This document shows, one piece after another, positions 34,355 through 42,945 of a DNA stretch of 64,000 nt. Each line of letters opens with the position of its first letter. Within the stretch, counting starts at the first letter, position 1. The stretch is from the NCBI GenBank assembly GCA_040387735.1, contig JAZKDE010000017.1, forward strand, positions 92,835 to 156,834, in the 5' to 3' direction. This stretch comes from Arcicella sp040387735 (lineage in GTDB: Bacteria; Bacteroidota; Bacteroidia; Cytophagales; Spirosomataceae). Under the pieces are notes generated by a model, which worked only from the letters and a program-made list of their open reading frames with translations, was not told the DNA's origin and made no database searches. The position numbers and the translations under genes are program-made.

Positions 34355-35968
34355 TTATTTTTTATTAGAATCAACCACCAAACGTTTTTCACGATTAGCA
34401 ATGTCCCAAGTCAAATAAAATACTAATCTGGCTCTTTTTTCCATTTTGTTAAACTCAATTTTCTCTACATCGTCGGTTGGTTGGTGATAATCATCATGCA
34501 CGCCATTGAAGAAAAATGCCACTGGAATTTTATTTTTGGCAAAATTATAATGGTCAGAACGGTAATAAAAACGATTCGGGTCATTCGGGTCATTAAATTG
34601 AAAATCTAAATCAATGGGCGAACCGTGACTTTTATTTTGTTCTAATAAAGCCGAGTGCAATTCCGAAGAAAGCTTGTCCGAACCAATCACATAAATATAA
34701 TCACCTTTACCTTCGTGGTCTTTATCGGTACGGCCAACCATGTCAATATTGATATCACAAACGGTATTTTCTAATGGAAAAACAGGATGTTTTACGTAAT
34801 ATTCAGAACCTAAAAGCCCTTTTTCCTCGCCCGTTACAGTCATAAATAAAATACTTCTACGAGGTTTTGTTCCCTTTTTTGCCGCCTCACCAAATGCCTG
34901 AGCAATTTCTAAAACCGAAACCGTTCCCGAGCCATCATCATCAGCACCATTATAGATTTTTCCATCATTTACTCCCACGTGGTCGTAATGAGAAGTAACA
35001 ATAACGACCTCATCTTTTTTGTCCGTCCCTTCTAAATATCCGAGTACGTTATAAGTCTCAACGCCGTCAACAGTACGTTCAATTTTCAAAGTCAATGACT
35101 GATTTGCAAAAAGATTATCAACTGTTTTTTTAGCTTCAACAATTTTTTGTTTAGCCGTTTCCAAATCGGTTATGGATGTTTTTAGCAATTCTGCTCCCAT
35201 GCTTTGTCCAATGGTCAAAACCGCAAAATCAGAACCTTGTGGATCAGATTGTTCACGGAAACCCAGACGAGCATTTCCGAAACGTTTCATCATCGTTTGG
35301 CGTTGCTTTACCGTTTTTTCAAACTCTTCAACTGACTGTTTTGAAATCAATAAAAGCCCTTTTGCACCTTTACTTTTAGCAAGATTCATCTTATCTTTCC
35401 AAGCATCAGAGGTATTCCATTTTGACTGTTCGGAAGTGCCAGAAAGCAAAAAAGTACCGTCTACTAAACGAGGTTCTCCTTCAAAAGCAATGACAATTTT
35501 ATCTTTTACACTAACCTTTTCGTAATCGTTAAATCCCTTATCCTCAATTCCGTATCCCACAAAAACAGTTTCAAAGCCTTGTTCTTTGGGCAATGGAGCA
35601 ATAGAGTTTGAAATAAAATCACTCAAGTAATTATATTTCTTATTGTTAGCCTTGAGATAAAAATCTCCCCATCCACGCTTCACTAAATCGACTAATTGTA
35701 AGTGTGATTTATCTGCACCAACAGCCCCTTTTAAGCCATAACTTTCAAACTGCTGAGAAATATATTGAGCGGCTACCTTTTGTTCAGGCGAGCCTGTATC
35801 ACGACCTTTCAAACTATCCGAAGCGATGAACATCAAGTGGTTTTTAAGGTCGGCAGCCGTAATGGTTTTTGCCAACGAATCAGGCGTTAATTGTGCGACG
35901 GTTCGACAAGAAACAAACGGTAGAACACAAATTAGCGGTAAAAGAATAGTTTTTGTTATTTTTTTCAT
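34355..35968 (-). CDS. M28 family zinc peptidase (secreted)
   Basis: The 537-residue protein has an export signal (MKKITKTILLPLICVLPFVSC; possible lipobox FVSC) and a PA-domain-like insert. The M28 metallopeptidase core shows ligands and catalytic residues in VTSHYDHVG, NGADDDGSGTVSVLE, TVTGEEKGLLGSEYYV, INIDMVGRTD and a late HDDYHQPTDD. Such enzymes are aminopeptidases or carboxypeptidases acting in the periplasm. The ATG at 35968 is preferred over the earlier one at 35980 because it begins the signal peptide. Monocistronic. Confidence 0.9.
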   Translation of the reverse strand: MKKITKTILLPLICVLPFVSCRTVAQLTPDSLAKTITAADLKNHLMFIASDSLKGRDTGSPEQKVAAQYISQQFESYGLKGAVGADKSHLQLVDLVKRGWGDFYLKANNKKYNYLSDFISNSIAPLPKEQGFETVFVGYGIEDKGFNDYEKVSVKDKIVIAFEGEPRLVDGTFLLSGTSEQSKWNTSDAWKDKMNLAKSKGAKGLLLISKQSVEEFEKTVKQRQTMMKRFGNARLGFREQSDPQGSDFAVLTIGQSMGAELLKTSITDLETAKQKIVEAKKTVDNLFANQSLTLKIERTVDGVETYNVLGYLEGTDKKDEVVIVTSHYDHVGVNDGKIYNGADDDGSGTVSVLEIAQAFGEAAKKGTKPRRSILFMTVTGEEKGLLGSEYYVKHPVFPLENTVCDINIDMVGRTDKDHEGKGDYIYVIGSDKLSSELHSALLEQNKSHGSPIDLDFQFNDPNDPNRFYYRSDHYNFAKNKIPVAFFFNGVHDDYHQPTDDVEKIEFNKMEKRARLVFYLTWDIANREKRLVVDSNKK

Positions 35969-36319
35969 GGAAAGTTGCAATCACATAAAATCATTAGAAT
36001 ATTCATGATTTTACTTTGTTGCTTTGATGAATGATATTACGAAATTAAGAAAATTTTGTGAGTTTTGGGAAAGATGATTTTCATCTATAAAGTTGAGATT
36101 TCTTGATTAACCAAAATCTTAATTTAGGAATATTGGCACAGTTCTTGACAATCATAATTCGGATGCGTAATCCGCCTAATACTCATAAAAAAACAAGAAT
36201 AAAAAACAAAGCGTAATCATCTGTTTATCAGATTTTTACGCTTTGTTTTTTTAGTTGCAATTTCAAATCAATTGATATGTTAACTTACCTTAATAGACAA
36301 ATCTGCTTATTATTGTCCA
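35969..36319. other. Intergenic region with one terminator
   Basis: About 350 bp without an open frame worth calling. It holds the upstream region of the M28 gene, no clear promoter match, and the hairpin at 36201-36251. Confidence 0.6.
36201..36251. terminator. Terminator after the anti-sigma/TonB gene
   Basis: AAAAAACAAAGCGTAA (36201-36216) pairs perfectly with TTACGCTTTGTTTTTT (36236-36251), with a second small stem (ATCTG/CAGAT) in the loop. Confidence 0.75.
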
Positions 36320-37609
36320 TTAAAAACTTATTTCTTGCCTAACTCTTTGTCTCCGTGGCTCTCCGCTACTCATTTTTGGTAACCAAACTGGCCCTTCTTT
36401 GATAACTCGAATAGCTTCTTCATCGCAAGCCAAACCTAAGGATTTAATAATTTTAAACTCTGATAAACCCCCATCTTTATTTACTTTAAATTCCACCACC
36501 ACATCACCAACTATTTGATTTTCAATTACTTGATTAGGCTTCCGAATGGCTTTTTTCAAATAATCCAAATAGTCATCTGGACTTACTGATGGTTGAGCAG
36601 GATGTTCAGAAGGATTGTATTTCCACGTTTTATTTCGCTTCAAATCAATAAAAATCAACTCCGCTTTGGGCTGAATAAATAGAAAGTCGGAAGAGCGTTG
36701 ATTGATATTTATTTCGGCATTTTCAAAATCGGGAGCCACCAATTTTATTTTATTGCCAATAACAGAATTATCTAACTTAAACTGTCCTTTTTCATCCGTT
36801 TTACCAACCGCTTTTTCGTCAGAAAATATTGAAACATTGGGTACGGGTTTCTTGCTATCTTCGTCCAAAACGATACCGCTAACGATATCCCTTTTTTGAT
36901 ACTCGATGCTCGACGGTGAAGCGATTTTTCTGGCATACGAACCGTCTTCACTTTTCATCACCACAGACGGAGCAGGAACGGCCACCACAGTCGGAGCTTC
37001 ATAAGCAACTACTGGCGGAGCAGGCTTAGACATTTCAGCACCTGCATCACTCATAACAGATTCTTTTACAGCAACTTGCGAATCGTTCTCAATGAATACA
37101 CTTTTCGTTTTAGCCTTTTTTTGAAGAATTGCCACTTTGTTTTCAGTTGCAATTTTAGCCATTTCAGATTCAACCCTTTCCTTTGAAATAGAGCTATTCA
37201 GGGTAGAGATTTGCGGTTCTGATTGAGCTATTTTTTCTTCTTTTTGAGGTGAGATAGATACGATTTTTTCAGTAGAATCTGTCTCATTTTTAGTGGTCAA
37301 AATATAGATTCCAAGACCTAAAAATAATACCACCGAAGCAGCTCTGGCGTACAAAGGAACACGCTTCCAAAGTGGATAAATTTCGGATTCTTCTTTGTTT
37401 ATTTTATCCTGTAAACTTCTTGATAATGAAGCATTTACTTTACTCAAATCAACTTTTTTCTCTTTTGAAATTTCATATCCTTCCACCATATCACGCAAAA
37501 CGACATCATTGAGCATCGCCTTCTCAAACTCATGCGTTTGGGCGTGCGAAAGCGTACCTGCTATATAGGCTTCAATGATTTCGGGTGATATGTTGGGTTG
37601 TTTCTTCAC
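36320..37609 (-). CDS. Anti-sigma-like membrane protein fused to carboxypeptidase-regulatory and TonB C-terminal domains
   Basis: The 429-residue protein starts with a cytoplasmic helical part (PEIIEAYIAGTLSHAQTHEFEKAMLNDVVLRDMVEG) of the type seen in anti-sigma factors, without a zinc motif. A membrane helix (ASVVLFLGLGIYILTT, about 93-108) and a long linker follow. Then come a carboxypeptidase-regulatory-like domain (VSGIVLDEDSKKPVPNVSIFSDEKAVGKTDEKGQF) and a TonB_C domain (VGDVVVEFKVNKDGGLSEFKIIKSLGLACDEEAIRVIKEGPVWLP). It lies 10 bp after an ECF sigma gene and so probably holds that sigma. Confidence 0.8.
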   Translation of the reverse strand: MKKQPNISPEIIEAYIAGTLSHAQTHEFEKAMLNDVVLRDMVEGYEISKEKKVDLSKVNASLSRSLQDKINKEESEIYPLWKRVPLYARAASVVLFLGLGIYILTTKNETDSTEKIVSISPQKEEKIAQSEPQISTLNSSISKERVESEMAKIATENKVAILQKKAKTKSVFIENDSQVAVKESVMSDAGAEMSKPAPPVVAYEAPTVVAVPAPSVVMKSEDGSYARKIASPSSIEYQKRDIVSGIVLDEDSKKPVPNVSIFSDEKAVGKTDEKGQFKLDNSVIGNKIKLVAPDFENAEININQRSSDFLFIQPKAELIFIDLKRNKTWKYNPSEHPAQPSVSPDDYLDYLKKAIRKPNQVIENQIVGDVVVEFKVNKDGGLSEFKIIKSLGLACDEEAIRVIKEGPVWLPKMSSGEPRRQRVRQEISF

Positions 37610-37619
37610 GATTTACTCA

Positions 37620-38210
37620 CTAATTATTTTTCTCCATGCAATTTTTTAAATTTCTTTTGCCATTCTGCAAATAGCTTTTCACTTTATTCATCTCAAAACC
37701 AGTCAATTGTGAAACTTCCTGATAGGTTTTTTCTTGCATGAAAAATAATTCTACTGACTGTTTTTGCTCGGAATTTAAGGTTTTTAAACAATCTTCCAAT
37801 TTCGTCAGATTTTGTTCTACATCGAATTCATCATTAAGATGCTCAATTGTTGAAAATTCCATAAAATAACTTTCAGAGGAATCGTCATCAGCAAATATTT
37901 CGCCATCAACAACGATTAAATTCTTCTTTCGCAAAGCCATTAAACAAAAATTCCGTGTCACCATGCCCAACCACGCCTTAAAATTCTCCACTTCATGCTG
38001 CCTTAATTTCGGAATTAATTCTTCAAAAATCTGCATGACGGTATCTTTTGCATCGTCTTCGTCCTTAAAATATTTCATGGCAATGACAAAAACCATTTCC
38101 ATTTGTGGCTCGTACAATTTTCCTAAAATAGATAAATCTCCCGTCTGACGATACGCTCGTAGGAGGTCAGTTTCGGTTTGAGGTTTATGTTTTTTCTTGA
38201 AAAAGAGCAT
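37620..38210 (-). CDS. ECF RNA polymerase sigma factor
   Basis: The 196-residue protein has region 2 (LYEPQMEMVFVIAMKYFKDEDDAKDTVMQIFEELIPKL) and region 4 (LKTLNSEQKQSVELFFMQEKTYQEVSQLTGFEMNKVKSYLQNGKRNLKNCM). It is co-transcribed with the anti-sigma/TonB gene 10 bp downstream. This is a second, separate sigma system from the one at 28.7 kb. Target promoters are unknown. Confidence 0.9.
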   Translation of the reverse strand: MLFFKKKHKPQTETDLLRAYRQTGDLSILGKLYEPQMEMVFVIAMKYFKDEDDAKDTVMQIFEELIPKLRQHEVENFKAWLGMVTRNFCLMALRKKNLIVVDGEIFADDDSSESYFMEFSTIEHLNDEFDVEQNLTKLEDCLKTLNSEQKQSVELFFMQEKTYQEVSQLTGFEMNKVKSYLQNGKRNLKNCMEKNN

Positions 38211-38391
38211 TGATTAACTTTGAGCCATTAGATTTTCATGAAAGATAAATCATTAAAACTAGCTCTACAAGTGTCCTTCGTCGAGATGACAGGGTTGTTA
38301 TTTATTTTCAACCTCCACAAAATATTTCAAAAAAAATTATGGAATCCAAATGGAGCCTGCATCATCTATGCAAAACATTAAAAACAAAAAT

Positions 38392-40328
38392 ATGAAAGCT
38401 AAACTATTTTTATTGCTCGCCCTCATTTTCAGCATTTCTGTAAATGCTCAAGAAAGAATTATTTCAGGAAAAGTCATTGATGAAACTGGCTCTGAAATTC
38501 CTGGGGTTTCTATTAGTATAAAACATAAAAACGTTGGAACAACTACGGATATTAATGGCAGCTATACCCTAAAAGTTAATACAAAGGATAGTCTGAGATT
38601 CGCAATGATTGGCTATATGTCAAAAGAAGTTACATTTCGCAAAGGAAGTATTCTAAACATTACACTTACCCCTGATACCCAAAATCTGGAAGAAGTTGTT
38701 GTGGTTGGTTATGCCACACATAGAAAAAAAGATGTAACAGGAGCAATTTCAGTGATGCAACCCAATACAAAAAACTCAAAAATCAAAGCAAAAGCAGTTG
38801 TAGCTGGAGGTTCTTATGATGTGTATTCTATGCCCGCACCAGTAATGCCTCCACGCATGGCACCAGATGCCGTTGCGGATAATGAAGAGTATAAATCTGA
38901 AAAGGAAATTGGTTTTAAAGCAACGGACAAAGACCCCCAAACTACTTTTTCAATTGATGTGGACAGAGCGGCTTACACAAATGTACGTCGTTTTATCATG
39001 CAAATGGACAATTACCGCCCAAAGATGCCGTAAGAATTGAGGAAATGATTAATTATTTTGACTATAATTATGCTCAACCAAAAGGTAAAGACCCGATTAA
39101 TATTGAAACCGAAATTTCGGATTCTCCGTGGAATAAAGGCTTAAAAATCTTACACATTGGCTTACAGGCGAAGACCATTCCGACGGATAATTTACCTGCC
39201 TCAAATTTGGTTTTCTTGATTGACGTTTCGGGTTCAATGAGCGACCAAAATAAATTGCCTTTGGTAAAAACGGCATTCAAATTATTAACCGACCAATTGC
39301 GTGAAAAAGATAAAGTTGCCATCGTGGTTTATGCAGGGGCAGCAGGTTTGGTGCTTCCGCCAACTTCTGGAAAAGAGAAAAACAAAATCAAAGATGCCTT
39401 GGATAATCTGTCGGCGGGTGGCTCAACTGCTGGTGGTGCAGGTATAGAATTGGCATATAAAACGGCTTTAGAAAATTTCGTAAAAGACGGAAATAATCGG
39501 GTGATTTTAGCAACCGATGGCGACTTTAATGTGGGTATTTCGAGCAATGATGACTTAGAGAAATTAGTCGAAAGCAAACGCAAATCAGGTATTTTCCTTT
39601 CGGTTTTAGGTTTCGGAATGGGCAATTACAAAGACTCAAAAATGGAAACTTTATCCGACAAAGGAAACGGGAATTACGCCTATATTGATAACTTATTAGA
39701 AGCCGAAAAAGTGTTCGTCAAGGAGTTTGGAGGCACACTTTTTACGGTGGCAAAAGACGTAAAATTACAGTTAGAGTTTAACCCAAAATACGTAAAAGCC
39801 TACCGTTTGATTGGCTACGAAAATCGTGCTTTAGCAAATGAAGATTTCAAAAATGATGCGAAAGATGCAGGCGAAATGGGTTCTGGACATACCGTAACTG
39901 CCATTTATGAAATTATTCCTGCGGGTATTGAAAGCGCTTTTTTACCCGATAAATTAAAATATCAACAATTGACCAATACCGTTGTTGGTACAAATTCAAA
40001 CGAAGTTTGTACCGTAAAAATCAGATATAAACAACCCGACGAAGACAAAAGTGTACAAATGGAAACGGTTGTGAAGGATGTAAATATCACTCTTGATAAA
40101 ACTTCTGAAAATTTCAGAGCCTCAGTCGCTGTGGCGGAATTTGGTTTATTGCTCAGAAATTCAGCTTTCAAAGGTTCTTCTAATTATGACCAAATTGAAA
40201 ATTTAGCTAAAAATGCTCTCGGAAAAGATTCGGAAGGTTATCGTGCTGAGTTTTTGAGATTGGTAAAAACGGCAAAATTGTTAGACAAAACCGAAAACCG
40301 TGAGGTAGCAAAGCAGGACGATAAGTAG
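38392..40328 (+). pseudogene. YfbK-like von Willebrand A protein, split by a -1 frameshift
   Basis: Two frames (ending at the TAA 39031-39033, and continuing to 40328) form one protein of about 645 residues. The parts are a signal peptide (MKAKLFLLLALIFSISVNAQ), a carboxypeptidase-regulatory-like domain, a plug-like EEVVVVGYATHRKKDVTGAIS, the TFSIDVDRAAYTNVRRFI block, a von Willebrand A domain with MIDAS DVSGS near LVFLIDVSGSM, and a DUF3520-type C terminus. Family members read ...P-K-D-A-V-R-I-E-E-M-I-N-Y-F-D..., and here the frame is lost inside that block. One missing A, or -1 slippage on CCCAAAG (39018-39024), restores it. The break could be a real mutation, a base error or programmed frameshifting. 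Confidence 0.8.
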
Positions 40329-40351
40329 CCTGAAATTTCCTTAAAAATAAA

Positions 40352-40440
40352 ATTTTCAATCAGCAATGCTCCAAAACCAATTTTCAAATGAGAAAAATCT
40401 TAATTTGAGAATTGGTTTTTGAGCATTATCAATTGAAAAT
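40352..40440. terminator. Long imperfect bidirectional hairpin
   Basis: ATTTTCAAT (40352-40360) pairs with ATTGAAAAT (40432-40440). Inside it, AATGCTC and AAAACCAATT pair with GAGCATT and AATTGGTTTT. It lies between the convergent von Willebrand A and DUF4834 genes. Confidence 0.65.
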
Positions 40441-40462
40441 TATTTTATCTTTTCAACAAAAT

Positions 40463-40714
40463 TTATTTCACTTCTTCGTAATCTACGTATTCTCCACCCC
40501 CAAAATTTTCTGATTTTTTTTCATTTTTTTTAGGTACGTAATCAACATCAATAACACCTTCTCTCTTTTGTTGAGATTGGTACGCTTTTTGATGCTGCCG
40601 CATATCTTGCTGAGCCTTGTTTACTTGGGTAACAATGAAGCCTTTTAATGCCCATTTTATCAATTTAGGCATAATATAGAAGACTAAAGCGAGTATAATT
40701 ATAAACTTAAACAT
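40463..40714 (-). CDS. DUF4834 family small membrane protein
   Basis: The 83-residue protein has one N-terminal helix (MFKFIIILALVFYIMPKLIKWALKGFI), a charged linker with many Gln/Lys and an acidic end (VIDVDYVPKK, GGGEYVDYEEVK). The pattern fits DUF4834, found across Bacteroidota, of unknown function. It is a single gene with a hairpin downstream. Confidence 0.8.
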   Translation of the reverse strand: MFKFIIILALVFYIMPKLIKWALKGFIVTQVNKAQQDMRQHQKAYQSQQKREGVIDVDYVPKKNEKKSENFGGGEYVDYEEVK

Positions 40715-40899
40715 GAGTTTTGTTATTAAATTAGAATAAAGAATGAAACAATGATGAAATTGTTCCTAAATCATATTATCTAAACGTTGTTGTCTGGAAA
40801 TAACGTTAAAATTACAAATTAGTTTATTCCGTAATACCCTTTTTTTATAAGTTTTTACGAGTGGTCGTATCGTTATATGAATAGAATTGATAATTTCGC

Positions 40900-41397
40900 A
40901 TGAAATTACAACGCTACCTTATGAAAAACTGGTTAAAAAACCTCCTGTTTGTACTATTTTCCTTCCTTTTTTTAGGTTTTGGGATGTTATTAGCTGAAAT
41001 ATTTATTCGTAAAAAAGGTAATCCCCTTAAAGACCCAAATTTTCTGGTAGAATCTACTACCGATACAGCCTTTGTAATCACAGATACACTCTCAACGATA
41101 ACCGACGATTGGAGTAAAGATACTATCACAAGCCCACAAGCACCACAACAAACTCCTGAAAAAGAGACACTTAAGTCAAATAATGATTATCTGGTCATTG
41201 TTGGCATATTTGGAAAGAAATCAAATGCTAATCGGGAAGTTCAGAAGTTGAAAGACTTAGGTTATAAAAATGCTTATAGTTTTCCAAAATCATCATTGGA
41301 CGTTGTTAGTGCTGGGCAATTCAGTCAAGAAGAAGCTCAAAATATAGCTTCTTCTTTAAAGAGCAAGGGTTACGATACAGTGGTAAAACATCAATAG
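40900..41397 (+). CDS. SPOR-domain membrane protein
   Basis: The 165-residue protein has one N-terminal membrane helix (LLFVLFSFLFLGFGMLLAEIF), a Ser/Thr/Asp-rich periplasmic linker and a C-terminal SPOR domain. That domain reads DYLVIVGIFGKKSNANREVQKLKDLGYKNAYSF, ending SAGQFSQEEAQNIASSLKSKGYDTVV. SPOR domains bind denuded glycan strands at division sites. No FtsN-specific feature is seen. An internal ATG at 40921 (MKNWLKN) is an alternative start that would move the helix closer to the N terminus. Confidence 0.85.
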   Translation: MKLQRYLMKNWLKNLLFVLFSFLFLGFGMLLAEIFIRKKGNPLKDPNFLVESTTDTAFVITDTLSTITDDWSKDTITSPQAPQQTPEKETLKSNNDYLVIVGIFGKKSNANREVQKLKDLGYKNAYSFPKSSLDVVSAGQFSQEEAQNIASSLKSKGYDTVVKHQ

Positions 41398-41646
41398 AAA
41401 ATATAACAACCCTTTAGATACACACATTTTTAGAAAAAACAAATTGACTATCAATAATTTACGTTCATTTTGCGTGTAAACACAAAACTATTTAAACATA
41501 CTTTTTATTTAGCAGAAGTACCACTTAGTAATTTCAAGCATCTAAATTTGGTGATTTAAACAATAATTTGTTATTTCGACTGTGTTTAAAGTGCTTATTT
41601 TAAATCAACAACAATCTTTTACCATTTACATAAAAAATAACTATCA

Positions 41647-41985
41647 ATGAGCAAATTCGATGAAGCGATTGAGACTTACCAAGGCTCTCTCAAAGATTTA
41701 GGCATCACAATTGATGCAACCCTTCTTACGGCGGTAGCCAAAGGCTTAGGTCCTTCTATTTACAATGCTGATGCGTCAAAAGTTTCTTCTTCTGATGACG
41801 AAGAGATTGCCCGTGTAAAAAACAATTTCCTTATTGGAAAATTAGGATTAGCTGATGGCCCTGAGTTAGACGCTGCTATTGACAGCGTTGTTGAGCAATT
41901 AGGTTCTTCTAATCGTAACAAATACAGAGCTATTTTTTACGCTCTTTTAGTAATCAAATTAGGTCAAGAATCATTTTATGCTTAA
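41647..41985 (+). CDS. DUF2853 family protein
   Basis: The 112-residue cytoplasmic protein matches DUF2853 (FDEAIETYQGSLKDLGITIDATLLTAVAKGLGPSIYNADASKVSSSD, with the C-terminal NRNKYRAIFYALLVIKLG). The family is all-helical with no assigned function. It is transcribed alone and has a terminator 24 bp downstream. A TAAATTTG at 41543-41550 could be a -7 element, without a good -33 partner. Confidence 0.85.
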   Translation: MSKFDEAIETYQGSLKDLGITIDATLLTAVAKGLGPSIYNADASKVSSSDDEEIARVKNNFLIGKLGLADGPELDAAIDSVVEQLGSSNRNKYRAIFYALLVIKLGQESFYA

Positions 41986-42008
41986 TTAAAAAAGTATTTT
42001 GACATAAC

Positions 42009-42044
42009 AAAAAATCCATCCTACAACCGTAAGATGGATTTTTT
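42009..42044 (+). terminator. Terminator after the DUF2853 gene
   Basis: AAAAAATCCATC (42009-42020) pairs with GATGGATTTTTT (42033-42044), loop 12 nt, followed by T-rich sequence. Confidence 0.75.
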
Positions 42045-42150
42045 ATTCTCTAACAACAACAAGAATCGGTAGCCCCCCGACCACCGACTTTGTAAAACTA
42101 TTACCTAACCTAAATATATATTTTAAAAATCTACGAGCTAAACCTAATGC

Positions 42151-42750
42151 TTATTTTCTTCCCAACAAATCTCTATGTTCTACTTTTAATTTCAACTTTC
42201 TTTCTCCAGATTTTATTTTTAATCTGATGGTATATTCACCGTTTGGAAGTGTGTAAGCAGGAGAAATAAAAATCTCATTATCCCCTAAATTCATTATCTC
42301 AAAAGGTACACCCATACCTGATTCTGTATTCAAAAATACTTGTAAATCCTTGTTTGACTCTACTTTAACTCTTACTACATCACCTCTTTCTGAACGAGAC
42401 ATTGAAATAATTGAGAATGATTCAGTTGGAGAAACCGATACTGAACTTTCTGTATTACTAAAAAATGTACCGTTTGATGAAGTATGGTATCCGTAACGCT
42501 CTAAAACGTCAGAAGTTTTGCCCAAGATAGCGTTAGCAGAGACAGATTTTGCCAATTGCTTAGCCATGAACTTGGCATTTGTATTTTTTTCTAAATGATT
42601 AGCTGATGGTCTGTTCGCAGGGATAGCAATACCGTTTTTGGTATCATTAGTTTCTGAGCTACGAAATAAACTGAAAGAATTAGAAGCACTAACAAAAGTC
42701 ACTGAAGCTACGATTAGCCCCGAAGTGAGCAAAAATTTAATGTTTTTCAT
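42151..42750 (-). CDS. Exported protein of unknown function
   Basis: The 199-residue protein has a signal peptide (MKNIKFLLTSGLIVASVTFVSASNS), a Ser/Asn-rich middle and a C-terminal part of beta character (FSIISMSRSERGDVVRVKVESNKDLQVFLNTESG, YTLPNGEYTIRLKIKSGERKLKLKVEH). The end resembles the Ig-like or sorting-type domains of secreted proteins, but I cannot name a family. A sigma-54-like site lies 48 bp upstream of its ATG. It lies next to mraY but is separated from it by a terminator. Confidence 0.6.
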   Translation of the reverse strand: MKNIKFLLTSGLIVASVTFVSASNSFSLFRSSETNDTKNGIAIPANRPSANHLEKNTNAKFMAKQLAKSVSANAILGKTSDVLERYGYHTSSNGTFFSNTESSVSVSPTESFSIISMSRSERGDVVRVKVESNKDLQVFLNTESGMGVPFEIMNLGDNEIFISPAYTLPNGEYTIRLKIKSGERKLKLKVEHRDLLGRK

Positions 42751-42797
42751 GGTTGGTTACTTTTTATAAATACTACTATGGGCGATGTCTAAACTAA

Positions 42798-42813
42798 AAC
42801 AATATCCGTGCCA
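42798..42813 (-). promoter_or_regulatory. Sigma-54-like -24/-12 element
   Basis: Minus strand TGGCACGGATATTGTT: GG, ten bases, then GT. The consensus is TGGCAC-N5-TTGC, so only the C of the -12 GC is changed. It is 48 bp from the ATG of the exported protein at 42750. Confidence 0.4.
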
Positions 42814-42860
42814 AAAATTTATTGCATTTTATGAAATATTTTTTTGAAAAATATTAAAAT

Positions 42861-42904
42861 AAAAAAGGTTTCAATCTGAATTTCTTCAAGTTGAAACCTT
42901 TTTT
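42861..42904. terminator. Terminator after mraY
   Basis: AAAAAAGGTTTCAA (42861-42874) pairs perfectly with TTGAAACCTTTTTT (42891-42904); loop 16 nt. It is 42 bp past the mraY stop. Confidence 0.75.
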
Positions 42905-42945
42905 TAATAACAAGTACTTTTAGTTATAGGATATTTATTTTTATT

